From Bimuria novae-zelandiae CBS 107.79 (lineage: Eukaryota; Ascomycota; Dothideomycetes; Pleosporales; Didymosphaeriaceae), in the NCBI GenBank assembly GCA_010015655.1, contig ML976735.1, positions 142,669 through 206,668 of the forward strand: a stretch of 64,000 nt of DNA, given 5' to 3'. Under the pieces are notes generated by a model. That model was given only the letters and a program-made list of their open reading frames with translations. It had not been told where the DNA came from and ran no database searches. Position 1 is the first letter of the stretch, and every line of letters begins with the position of its first letter. Positions 32,285-43,515 of the stretch are shown here, in pieces. Position numbers and translations under genes: made by a program.

Positions 32285-33400
32285 TACGTCTCCTGTATAA
32301 TACCTTATAGCTAGTTATAGCTATACTATCTGTTGCCTTCTTGATTAGGGTAAAAGGACTTAACAATGTCCTTTATCTTATTCTATACAGATTTAATAGG
32401 ATTTAGATCTGGGGAGAACACTAGCTAGAACATTGGAGTAATAGCTTTCTTAGAAAGCTTTTTTAGAGTATAGGTAGTAGAGTGCCTGGAGCCCTATTTT
32501 ATATAAAGACTAGGTAAGGATTTAGGCGTGACTAGCTATTAATTAGGAGTATAGTACGCTTATAATAGCTTTTCCTATTAATTAACTTCTACTCCTTTTC
32601 CTAGAACAGTTCTAGGCCTTTAGAAATATTTAAAAAGTAGTCTTAAAATATTTAGCCACGCTTTTTATAACGTTTCTTTACTACGTAAATATTCTATAAC
32701 TTCTTGCCTAGCCTTTTTATAATTTAGCACTTTCTATTCTAGCCACTAGTTATTTATATTTTATTACTGTAAAGAATATTTTACTATTAGTATATTTTTA
32801 ATTAATATAAGCTTCTGCCCATGCAAGGCGTATCTATTAATTTATCTTAGTAAGTAATAGTTTAGTATAAGCAACGTAGCATTTATATCTTCTTTATAAC
32901 GTACTCTTAATTATATCTTCTCCAATATCCTAGTGTAAAAAAAGGCCCTTTATAATCTTAAAGTAGCTTGTTTACCAGATCTTACGTAATTATTAAATAT
33001 ATACTTTAAGCTTATTAACATATGTATTAGAAAGGTAAGGAGAATAATAAGAACACTTTTTAATATAATAATTCTTTTTTAGTAATTAGTCAGTAAATTT
33101 ATTAGCCAATATAATTAAGTTAATTTATAATACAGAGCTTATAATGCTTTGCTTTATGCAAGACGCGAGCTTTAATAATCTTATCTTAAGCGCGATATTA
33201 TTATTAAGGTATAGAGGATAATCTTACTATTATATAGATAATACTTTAATAGAGAACACGATAGAGTTATATGTAAATCTGTATAAAAATAGCGTGTTTT
33301 AATATATTTTTATTAGTAAGAGGCGTTTATTTATAAAGGTTCCTCAAATTATTGTACGCGGAACACTAATACTACTTTTGCTAAATACTATAGTGGGGTG
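32285..33400 (-). pseudogene. Dead Tc1/mariner transposase
   Basis: On the minus strand the frame at about 32480-32387 reads GSRHSTTYTLKKLSKKAI and then FSPDLNPIKSV. This is the end of a DDE transposase with the NSPDLNPIE box (final Glu now Lys). TAG stops replace Gln/Trp. The N-terminal half toward 33400 is too decayed to follow. It is a different, far more decayed lineage than the intact element at 39033-40323. Confidence 0.6.
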
Positions 33401-33594
33401 ACAAAAAAACAAATCTATTTTTATATCTTTTTAACATAATTATAACTTAGCTACTAGTGCCTTTTAGGTTAAGAAATATACATTATGCGAAAGGTAGAGT
33501 GTTAAAGTTTCAGTCTAGCATACTAGTTTATGCTTAGTCAGCAGGACTAAAATATAATGGCTTAGCAAACTTCAAAGAGTTTTTTTAGTTTTTC

Positions 33595-33806
33595 AAGTTT
33601 ATTATTAAGTCCCTAAGGGGTAGCTAGTCTTAACGAAGCTAAAGTTAGTTCTCGGATAAAAGTTCTATAAGGTAAGAAAGAGGTATTAATAGCTCGCGCA
33701 TATTAATAAGGTGTTAGTATTAAAAGAAAAGTATAGTTATAAATGAATTAATAAACGCCTAAGTATAATCTAAATAATAGATTAATAAACAGATTAAATA
33801 CGAGTT
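33595..33806 (+). repeat. Dispersed repeat copy 1 (AGCYCCTWMGGGGTAGCTRGTC)
   Basis: About 210 bp matching 51742-51955, including GGGGTAGCT, GTTAGTATTAAA and CTAAATAATAGATTAATAAA. It is noncoding. The nature of the parent element is not clear from two copies. Confidence 0.6.
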
Positions 33807-34639
33807 TAAAAGGTTATATTTGGCGTTTCTATATATAGATCGAATCCTATAGATTCTAGAGTCCTATTTATTCTAAGGTCTTAGATACTAAAATATTACT
33901 AATACTCCTAATATTCCTAAGACGCATAACTTATTACGTAATTTATTATTAAGTTAGGAATTTTAGCTTAAGCGTATAGGTAAGTGCTAATACCCTACTA
34001 TTTTTATATTAAATTCTAATATATCTTAATATTAGCTCTCCTCTTTAGGCTTAATATCCTTATAAATTAATTATTTATAAAGCTACTTTATTAATCTACC
34101 TAATACTATTATTCTTAACCTAATTATCTTAAAAACATATTTATTATAGTCGCGTGTACGTACTACGCTGAAACGTAGTTACTATATTAATTATTATTCT
34201 TCTACTTAAAGTGCATGAATTACGTTTAGTATAATAATTAAATATAAGCTAGAGGAAATCCCTTTTCTAGATTATTTAAAAATAGATACTAAAATAGAGA
34301 GGTTAGAAAAGATAGAAACTAAAGAGGAAGTAAAACTTTACGTAAAAAAGAGCTCGCTTATGCAGTGCTCTTATATACTTATCTAGTATAAAAGAAGATA
34401 GCACAATTGTATAACTAGCGCAAAAGGTTACGTTAAAAAGAATAAATGTTAATTAATTATAGTATATTTATAATAGATAAACTAGAGGCTTTAAAGGCTC
34501 GTAAAGAGCTTATTTAGGTAATCGTCTTAATTAATCCTAATACTACTCTAGGTGTAGAGGTAATTAACTAGTTTATAGTCTAGTTTAAGTCTTCCTTATC
34601 TTCTGCTACGTAGTAGCATTCTAGTATTATTAGATCTTT

Positions 34640-37600
34640 TCTTAGTGATTTTGTAAATAGTCCACAAGTTCCCATGTATTCTCGCTATATAGGTAACCTT
34701 TCTACTTAATAAGATATATTCGTGGCTAATCCTTATATTATGGTATATATTTAACTTTAAACTCGTTTTCTTCTTTGGCCTGGTGGTAGAACATGGTTTT
34801 AACTAGTATATTAGAATCTATAGGTTTTAATTAGTTTATATAAAATACTAGGGACATCTTAGCATCTAGTCGCAATTCTAATTAGTAGGTAATTTGTAAT
34901 ATGTATTTTGAATAAAAAAGTTTAAACTTAATATAATCTAGTTTCTTATACTTTTTCTTTTAGGTTTAAAGATTTTTTATAAGTAGATATGCTCTATCCC
35001 CTTTTATTAGTTAAGTTACCGTTTTTGATTTACATTTAGTATAGGAAATATTTTATTATGAAGCCTTTTTAAGTTTCACTTAAAGTTATTTATATATCTT
35101 CTTTAGGTTCTTTATCGTATTAATTGCTTATTCTATTCTAATATTTATAGAAAGTATCTAATTAAAGAAATATAGGTATCTTTTATAGTTTACGGAAAAT
35201 AATGTAAATCCTATTACTACTAATACCTTATTATTATGTGCTAGCTATTCTATTAATAATAAGAAAATGTAATTATTCTTCTAGTTATTACAGTAAATGC
35301 GTAGGTATGTATTAATAATCTAGTTCTTACGTTCTGTTTGTCTGTCTATTTACGGATAATAGGCTATAAATTGCTTGAATTTAATTTTAATAAGTGTTAT
35401 AAGCGATGTCTAGTACTTTAAGGTAAAGAGTTTATCTCTATCGCTAATAATAATCTTTAGTACGCTATAGTATTCTAGAATTTAATTTAAAAAAGTGGAA
35501 TATAAGTTCTTTTACTATAATTATCTTTTATTATAGTAGTAATTCTACTTATTTAGTAAATTAATAAATATTTACTAGTATAGAATTATAGCTCGTTCCG
35601 TTTACTAGATCTTTTCACCTAGGTAGTCTATTTATAAAAGAAAGTTAATAGCAATGTCTTCCCATAGTGCTATTCGTATCTAGATTACTTATATTTCTTT
35701 ATACTTAAAATAAGTAGTGTTTTTATTTCTTTAGCAATTTATATATTTAGCGATATGCTTTATTATAACTTCCTTTCTTTATATCTAAGTAAGTAGCTTA
35801 GTTAGACAAGTTTTATGATCTTTCTAACATTCAAGTGTTTATACATAGGGTTATTATAGTATTATTTTATAATTTTAGTTTACTATTCTTTAGGTACTTT
35901 TCGTATAATAATGAGGAGTTAATTAAGTTCTACCATAAGTTCTAGAGATCTAATTACGTTTTATTATAGCATTATAGAGTACATTTTTATTTTATTTTTT
36001 ACCAAATTACTATATTTACCTAGGGCGTTTACATATCTATTTTGCTTTCATAGTACATATATTTTTTAAACTTATATTATTTTAGTATTTTTAACTGTCT
36101 TACCTATTGTGACATAAGCTCTTTAGTAGTTATAAAAATTATAAGACTTATTAGAAACTAGCACGTAAATTCGCTAGTATTTAAGTACCTTAATAATTAC
36201 GTATAGTTCTTTATTATATACGTTGTATCGTGTTTCTGCTCTACTAAACTTATATAAGTAGTATATAATAGGGTGCTATTTACTATCTTTCACTTACTTT
36301 ACACATGCGCCAATCGCTAGATTACTTATATTTATTTTAATTTATAGTTGTTATTTATTTTTAAAGGAAATACGTACTAGTTCTATAGTGTATGCTTTTA
36401 CTAATTGCCTAAATAACTTTTTATATTCTTTAGTCTATTTAAAGGGCGTTTTCTTTTTAATAAGGTTACTTAAAGGTATCGTAACCTTTGCGTAGTCTTA
36501 GATAAATTATCTATTAATATTTTAAAAATTCTTAGAACTTCTTAAAGGTTTTTAGTGTTAGCTAGTTTATAATATGTTTAATTTTATTAGATGGAACTTT
36601 AATCCCTTCTATACTAACTATATATACTAAGAATTTTTATCTCATTACACGCTACTTATACTTCTTAAGTTTAATTCATAGATATACTTCGTCTAATATC
36701 TTTAGCACTATATATATATAAGGAATATAATTTAATTTCTTATTAGAAAAGACAAGTATGTTATCAATTTCTGTAATAGTAAATATATTTAAATGATTAT
36801 AAAGTATAATATTAATTAGTCGTTAGAAGTTCCCTAGTACGTTAGTAAGGCTAAAAGGTATAATTGTATATTTATATAGTGTATAGTGTAATTTAAACAC
36901 TGTCTTTCACTTATTACCTTATTCAATTTATATAAGGTAGTACCTATTTTATAGATCTATTATAGTAAAGATTTTAACTCGTAAGAGTAAGCCTCTAAGT
37001 TCTAAGATTTTTAGTAGTAGGTATTAATACTTAATGCTTATGTTATTAATTTTTTAGTAATTAATATATAGTCGTGGTATTCTATCTTTCTTTGTAATAC
37101 ATGTAAAGGACTAGCTACTAGTAACTTTAATAGTTATATATAGTCCTTATTAAAAATTTAATTTAATAAATTCTTTCTCTTACTAGAGTTCTATTCTAGT
37201 CTTACTATATAGTAGTCTAAAGAGTAGCGTTTTTCCGTTTTTTAGGTCTATTATAAGATCTTAAAGTTAATACTCTAAAAAATTAGTCTTTTCTACTTAT
37301 TTAATAAAAATATACTTCTATACTTAATCGTATTTTAGAATTTTATAAAGTGTGTAGTCATCTATCTTCTTACGATTTATAATCTAGTTGTCCTTACTAG
37401 CATCTGCTAAGGGTAATTTATGTTTATTAACTTCTAGTCGCGATATTAAGTTATTTATAGCTCTTTTAATCACTATTATATTTTATTAATGCGTACGTTT
37501 TACTTATGGTATATAGTTATAGTGCGTAAAGGATAAAATTTATTATTTTTAATTATTAATAGTGTTATGCTTACTTAACTAGGCTAGTCTTAATACTACA

Positions 37601-38540
37601 TTATAGCTAGCTTTCTTATAGATGTCGAGGATAATTATTTCTTAGTATCTACAAATCTTAAGAATTATTTTAATCTTATATTTAATTTCTGGTATGCCTA
37701 GTAGTAGATATCTATTTATAATATAAATACGATAAGGTATGGCCTTCTAATATTTATAAAGTTTTACTCTATTAAGTGTGTTTTATAATATATAGTTCCC
37801 TTATACTCTTAAATCTAGCATAGTCTTTATTTATATTCTTTTAAGCTATACTAATAGCGTAAACAACACTTAAATATCTATAGTATTAAGTTTTTAAAGG
37901 CGTTTTTCCGTCTAAGTTTATGTCCAAAAAAGATATCTTTTTAATTAGTACTTTAATTAGCTTAGGGTAACTCTCCTTCTTCTTATCCTATAGCTACTAC
38001 TAAGTCTTATTATAAGATACTTTACTATTTATAGCCAATTTAATTTTTAGGTTCACTATTCTATTATTATATTAGTTAAATCTAGATTTTCTTTTTTAAC
38101 CTGCATGTTGTTTACAGTCAGGGTATAGATGCGTTTATTAAATATAAAATATACACTATCTCTCTAGTAATAGTAATAGGGACCAATCCTTAGCCTAGTT
38201 TATTTATAGAAAATATCTTACCTTTTACTTATTATATAGGTGGACATTATAGTGCGAGATAGGGTAATTAAACTATTCTTAATAGTAGTAGTATTATATT
38301 AGAGGGAAATATTTATATTATTTAGCGTAGTAGTAAATGGCATATTAATCTTTTCTATAGAATCTCTATTATACGGTTCTATACATAGGATTATAATAGT
38401 TTAGGTTATACTATAGTTTAGATTTTAGATTTTTATTGTATTATTTTAGTAGTAGATATTAGCCTACTTATAATCCTCTTTCCTAATTAGATTTGTTTAT
38501 TTAGGATAGTGCATAGTAGGTGTATACTATATAGTAGCGT
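34640..38540 (-). pseudogene. Gypsy-3: reverse-oriented Ty3/Gypsy pol remnant
   Basis: On the minus strand the RT catalytic region at about 36785-36745 reads TEIDNILVFSN, the decayed form of YxDDILVFS. The integrase C-terminal landmark at 35362-35300 reads YYP-stop-IDRQTERKN, the decayed HPQTDGQTER. A chromodomain-like tail may lie at about 34900-34750. RT upstream of integrase shows Gypsy order. Base composition is extremely AT-rich. No LTR boundaries could be assigned. Confidence 0.7.
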
Positions 38541-38548
38541 ATTTAGGC

Positions 38549-38975
38549 TTGTAAATGAGTTGGATCGTAAGGGCCATAGTTGGGTCTGACTAAGCAGAAC
38601 ATTAAAATTCTAAACTTTAAACTCTGTATAACTTTATAAATATAGGAGTTATTCTTAGTCAACTATAATATAAGGTGTGTATATATATATATTTTATATC
38701 TATTTTAGAGAGAAACTTTTCTTTTATTAATATTTTGCACCTTTTTTAAGGATGCACGACTGAATATACTGTAAAAAATTTTAAAATTTAAATATATTAC
38801 TATTAATATATATATAAGCTGTATATTAAAATTGCATAAGTAGAGCTCCTCTATTTATAGAGTTATAGAGAGTTTAAAGTTTAGAATTTTGGTGTTCTGC
38901 TTAGTCAGACTCAACTGTGGCCCCTGCGACCCAACTATAAAAATGGCCCTGACTGCGGGTCACTCAATTTACCAA
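38549..38975. mobile_element. TIR element B (MITE-sized, about 430 bp)
   Basis: The left end carries GGGTCTGACTAAGCAGAACA and the right end its reverse complement, as in element A, each followed inward by the same AAATTCTAAACTTTAAACTC-type sequence. The right end has about 40 bp more than the left. There is no coding potential. It is probably a non-autonomous relative of element A. Confidence 0.65.
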
Positions 38976-39032
38976 CAGTACTACGGCGATCCCTTAGGGA
39001 GGAAAGAAGGGCTAGGGCGAGGGGGATAAATA

Positions 39033-40323
39033 CAAGGGGGTGACATGTACGGGCTGCCCCCCCTCCCTGTCAAAGCTCGGACGCCTTTTCAATTCACAGA
39101 ATTGTATTGATTCTATTAACTCTACCACTTTGTATGGCCTCCCTCTGCGTCAATAACTGCTTGGCAGCGTTCACGCATGTTCGTAGTATACTTCATGTAG
39201 TCTTTCACATCAAGCTTCTCCCACTCCTCCTTTGCAAACTGACGTACCTCAGCCTCTGTAAGGGGGAATCTTCTACCAATACGATGCTTTAGAATCCGCC
39301 AAACGTTCTCAATCGGATTGAGATCAGGTGAATTAGCAGGCCAAACCATCTGTAAGATCCCACGCTCCTTATGTAGGCTACGGGTCTTCCTTGCTGTATG
39401 AGACGAAGCTCCATCCTCCATCAAGATAGGAGCTAAAGCTGTAGGCTTAAGAGCATCCTTAAAAGCGTGAATTATAGGAACAATCTCTCTACAATATACG
39501 TCGCTTGTAATGTTACCCCAGTCCTTCTCAAAAACAACAAGAGGCCCTTTTGTTGTAGATGTTATACTCCCCCATATCATGCAAGCAGTGTAGCCTCGAA
39601 ATCGAGGAACGCAGCAAGAAGGGAGATACTTCTCCTCAACCTGCCGAGTAACGTACACCTGCCCAAATCCTCCACAAGCAATGGAGCACTCGTCTGTCCA
39701 TATAACCCTACTCCACTGCCAGTCTGTCCAGTCTTTGTGGAGTTTAGCCCATGCTAGACGATCTGCGCGTTGCTTCTCTGTAAGCAGAGGCTTCTCTGCT
39801 GCAACGCAACGAAAATATGCCTCCTTCTCAAAAGCGTGGACAAGCGTACGTCGACAAGCGTTTATTCCCTCAAGGAAGGCAATATCAGTGTAGGGGAGTC
39901 GTCTGTGGAAGGCGTCAATCGTAGCCCGACGTACAAGGCGCTGTCGCTTTGGTGTATCAAGGATTGGAGGCCTACCTCGAGGATGGCGTGGCGTCTCAGG
40001 ATGGAGGATTGTACGGCGTACAGTTGATCGAGGGATTTGAAGAGATGTACTAATTCGCGTGTATCCCCAGCCTGCGTACGTACGCAGGGTGAGGATTTCG
40101 ACGCGTTGACGATAACTCAGGCGACTGCCAGCTTGATCTGGGTCCCTAGGAATAGTATCGCGTGGACGCACGCGATGGGGTCGGTGCCGGTGTAGAGAAG
40201 GCATTGTTGCCGTTGAAAAAGGGGCAGATTCGAAGTTGCAATAGAAAAACAGGTGGCAGCATTGAAAAGGCGTCCGAGCTTTGACAGGGAGGGGGGGGGC
40301 AGCCCGTACATGTCACCCCCTTG
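39033..40323 (-). mobile_element. Intact Tc1/mariner transposon, not RIPed
   Basis: The element is 1291 bp flanked by TA at 39031-39032 and 40324-40325. Its TIRs are about 60 bp and almost perfect: CAAGGGGGTGACATGTACGG at the left end and its reverse complement at the right, continuing through GTCAAAGCTCGGACGCC. The right end has two extra bases in the G run (nine against a run of seven). The transposase frame is fully open. It sits between RIPed DNA, yet its composition is GC-normal, so it arrived recently or escaped RIP. Confidence 0.96.
39122..40204 (-). CDS. Tc1-family transposase, DD34E, full length
   Basis: 360 aa, single exon, no internal stop. The N-terminal half carries a helix-turn-helix (YAGWGYTRISTSLQIPRSTV). 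The catalytic triad is visible: Asp in VIWTDECS, Asp in LMEDGASSH and Glu in NPIENVWRI. There are 34 residues between the last two, which is DD34E as in Tc1. The protein would bind the TIRs and excise and insert at TA. ATG 40204 lies about 120 bp inside the right TIR, leaving a normal leader. All catalytic residues are present, so the element is potentially autonomous. Confidence 0.95.
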   Translation of the reverse strand: MPSLHRHRPHRVRPRDTIPRDPDQAGSRLSYRQRVEILTLRTYAGWGYTRISTSLQIPRSTVRRTILHPETPRHPRGRPPILDTPKRQRLVRRATIDAFHRRLPYTDIAFLEGINACRRTLVHAFEKEAYFRCVAAEKPLLTEKQRADRLAWAKLHKDWTDWQWSRVIWTDECSIACGGFGQVYVTRQVEEKYLPSCCVPRFRGYTACMIWGSITSTTKGPLVVFEKDWGNITSDVYCREIVPIIHAFKDALKPTALAPILMEDGASSHTARKTRSLHKERGILQMVWPANSPDLNPIENVWRILKHRIGRRFPLTEAEVRQFAKEEWEKLDVKDYMKYTTNMRERCQAVIDAEGGHTKW

Positions 40324-40340
40324 TAGGGTGAGAACCCTGA

Positions 40341-40458
40341 CAGCGCTAGTCGAGCCCTGTCTTGCGCTGTTACGCGCTAGTCGAGCACTGTTATGCGCTA
40401 TCATGCGCCGTCTAGCGCTGTCGCGTGCTGTCATACGCTGTCGAGTGCTGTCCAAGGC
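40341..40458 (+). repeat. Degenerate short tandem repeat (GCGCTGTY units)
   Basis: About 118 bp of imperfect units around GCGCTGTC and CTAGTCGAGC, each roughly 10-11 bp, starting 16 bp outside the Tc1 element. No coding sense is seen. Confidence 0.6.
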
Positions 40459-41033
40459 TATCGTTGGCTCTCGACCCACGCTTCGTGACACCAACCCATT
40501 TACCAGCCTAAGTAGAGGTGTTCTAGGGCTAGGTAGGCTAGACTAATATACTCGTTCGGTGTCTACGTGTAGGTGCAAGACGTTAGGTAAGGGAAAATGG
40601 TCTTCTACCCCTATTTAATATTAATCTATCTATTTCGCTTAGCTAAGTGCTAATACCTAAATAGTTAGTATTATTTCTAACTAATTAAATGTAAGTTTTA
40701 AGGTATAAGCTAATAGACCTTTAGCTTTTAAAATATAAGTTTAAAGGTAGAAGCCTAGCTTCTAACTCTTATTTATTTATCGATGTACCATTATTAATAG
40801 TACGTTTAGGCTGTCAGGTTGCCTAGGAGGTTATCGTGACAGGTTCCAGAAGACCTACCTTCACCGGATGCACTGCCCATCGGTCCGTTAACCAATATCG
40901 CGACTCCAGCTTTACTCCTCAGAGAGCACGAGCCTCAGACCGGATTGCCGGATGCATAATGCTTGATTCGCATGTTTGAGGTTACCGGCCCTATTCCTTC
41001 AAGTATCATGTCCGTGCGCGTGATGCGCGGATT
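40459..41033. other. Noncoding gap, partly AT-rich
   Basis: A TTTACCAGCCTAAG block at about 40498 resembles the outer ends of TIR element A. The rest is AT-rich to about 40800, then GC-normal. No gene is seen. Confidence 0.4.
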
Positions 41034-41822
41034 CGCGTGATGCACCGCATTTTACTAAGAAAATGCAGAAAAATACGAAAGTTTAATGTAATATATTTTA
41101 AAAAATTTAATTATTATTAAAAACTAAAATTGTAGAATTATAGATAATACCTATCTCTATTGCTTTGGTTAAGGATGTTACTAAAAAGAATTAGTAGTTA
41201 AAAAGTTATATTACTTTAAACTAGACTGGTTAACGGATTAGTATCTATCCAGGCTAGGTTAGGGGTCGGGGTGGGATGGTCTGTGCGTGGATTAGTAATT
41301 AGGTTAGGTTACACTAGGGTGTGTTATAGTTAGGTTAGGGTGGTCTGTGCGTTCGGTTGGGGTTAGGCTAGAGTTATAACAAAAAAAAATAAGAAATATA
41401 TAATTATTTTATATTTATAAATAATTATCCTAGTTCCTTATTACAGTTTGTAACTTAAAGGTTAAAAATAATTAAATAATTAAATTCAATTCAAATAATA
41501 ATATATAAGAATAATTTATAAAAATGATTAAATTTTATATTATTATAGCTATTTATTACACATTTAAGTTATTAAAAAGAAAATAAATGATTTAGTTATT
41601 TATAGATATATTAGTAACCTAAACTAACCCTAACCCACCCCTATATCTTAGCAACCCTAACTACAATCCGCGATAAAATATTTTAGCGTGGGTTATAGGT
41701 GGATTAGGGTTGGGTTAGTTAAGTCATAACCCAACCCCAATCCAACCCCAACCCTTTTACCAGTCTACTTTAAACTTTCGTATTTTTCATAATTTTCTTA
41801 GTCAAAAGCGGTGCATCACGCG
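41034..41822. mobile_element. Nested TIR element with G-rich, telomere-like interior
   Basis: The outer inverted repeats are CGCGTGATGCACCGC...ACTAAGAAAAT...AATACGAAAGTTTA at the left and their inverse at the right (to 41822). Inside, a second inverted pair starts at about 41216 (TTTAAACTAGACTGGTTAA) and ends at about 41776. Between them are GGTTAGG/GGTTGGGGTT runs near the left and their complements near the right, with an AT-rich centre. No transposase is present. Confidence 0.7.
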
Positions 41823-42000
41823 CACGAACACGGTAGTGTCCTCGGCGTCGCTTGAGGACCACTAAGATGTTGCTATTTTAGTGGGGAAAGGGTATGGTGG
41901 ATACTATCGACGATCAAATACCTGACACTATAGAGGTATAGGGCCAGACGGGTAGTTTCGTACACTATAGAAGCTTTTTTCCATATTGCTTCCGCGCGTC

Positions 42001-42262
42001 AAGAGGCTACGTGGAATGAAGGGGGGTCTATGAACACGGTGGGTATTCCGGGCTTTGCAATTGGATACATGTACAATATGGAACGGCTGAGACTTTGTTA
42101 GTGGTCAGTGCTGCCTCAACTACACTTTTGTGAAACCGCATCGCGTCAAAGAGACTAGAAAAACCCAAGAGGCTACGAGACATGAAGGGGACTCTATGAA
42201 CGCGGTGGTATTCCGGGCGTTACACTTGGATGCATGAGCAATATGGAACGGATGAGAATTTG
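42001..42262 (+). repeat. Diverged tandem duplication upstream of GH131
   Basis: 42001-42097 and 42167-42262 are about 96-bp copies with a 166-bp period. Both begin AAGAGGCTACG and contain CTATGAAC, GGTATTCCGGGC and CAATATGGAACGG. It ends about 110 bp before the chosen start codon, so it forms part of the promoter or leader. Confidence 0.8.
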
Positions 42263-42369
42263 TGATCATGACCCTAATCGATGTGTGAACAAGTCGTATA
42301 AGTACGTTGAGCCCATATGCAAACGAAGTTGAAGTGAAGAGCCAGAGATTATCCCACCAGTTCATCAAA

Positions 42370-43307
42370 ATGATGCAGTCACTCCTTTTCGCTCTTAGCG
42401 CCTCCGCCGTGCTCGCCGCTCCGACTATTGGGAAGCGCGCCGACATCAAGTGCCCCATTGTTTTTGACGGTCGCGTTCCCACATCCTTCGCCGCCAATGC
42501 CTCCAAGTTTGACACATCTGCCACGAACACAATCTTCAACGCAGACTTCGTGAAGGGCAACAACCTCACGTGGAGTGGGATCCTCGAGTTCCCCAACGTC
42601 ACGAAGTCTCGCTTCGATACCGCGGATCACACAGCCGTTGAGGTTACGATCGATGACAGGAGCATCTTCCAGAAGCAAAATGGATTCAGGAGGGCAGGTC
42701 TGCAGTTCCTGAACGATACCCCTGATGGACCGGGCCAGACAGGTGTCAAGACGCTGCACTTCAGTGTGAAGCAGAACCCATCCAGGCCCCTGAACCTGAC
42801 ACACGAGTACCTTGTAAGTACTGGCACTCCGCGGCATCTCGTAGGACAAGGCAGCCAAGTCAAGCAGATATCTAACATATCGCACAGAACGTCTGGCACG
42901 AACGCGCCGACTTCGCCGGCAACCAAATCCAATTCCAATACGGCACCCTCATCGGCAAGTCCGACTCTGACAAGAACGATTTCAAGATCCTCGACCAGAG
43001 CAACAAGCAGTTGTATGCGAAGGCGGCGGATCCGACCCAGTGGCAGAACTTCGCTCTCAAGCTGGACTACAACGAGAACATGGTCACCATATACTACTCT
43101 CTTGGTGACGCGCCGCTCAAGCAGGTCGCGAATGCTACGTCTGCGCCGCTTGCTGGCGGAGGCCAGTACCAGATCGGTATGCTGAAGAAGCCGACTGGGA
43201 CGTCGGATGTTGCCAATGCCGGATTCCAAGAGAGCCCGCTGGATGAGAGCCAGATCTACGGTGGAATTTTCTTGGAGGATAGTGCTAATAACTGCGTGTC
43301 GTTGTAA
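42370..43307 (+). CDS. Secreted GH131-family beta-glucanase
   Basis: The model is join(42370..42813, 42888..43307), 287 aa. The intron is 74 bp (GTAAGT...CTAAC...CACAG) and splicing gives THEYLNVWHERADF. A signal peptide (residues 1-17) is followed by a Kex2-type KR at 22-23. The domain fills the rest and shows GH131-like landmarks: CPIVFDGRVP, FRRAGLQFLND, KTLHFSVKQNPSRPLNLTHE, WQNFALKLDYN and NAGFQESPLDESQIYGG. Several N-glycosylation sequons are present. GH131 enzymes are fungal broad-specificity beta-glucanases (1,3/1,6 and 1,4), secreted to act on plant or fungal walls. I chose ATG 42370 because it opens the signal peptide. The 21 codons upstream are leader-like. Confidence 0.9.
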
Positions 43308-43515
43308 GAGTTGCAGGAAGGTAGTTAGACGGACAGGATTGGTGTTGCGAGTCGTTGATCGATCATAGTATACATTCTCATTCGTTAGTTTCGCATGTAC
43401 AATAGCAATCTTAAAGTGAACGTGTTCCGAAATCGTGGATGGAATGAGTCTGTGATTGTCTACTACTAATGGTGACGATGGACAAGTATTCTAAATGTAG
43501 GCGCTTCACCGTTAT

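Noticed and set aside
40341..40458. CRISPR-like array
   Set aside because: Units are about 10 bp and degenerate with no spacers, and the genome is eukaryotic.
41220..41370. Interstitial telomere
   Set aside because: The GGTTAGG-like runs are irregular, lie inside inverted repeats and appear in inverse form on the other side, so a TIR element explains them better.
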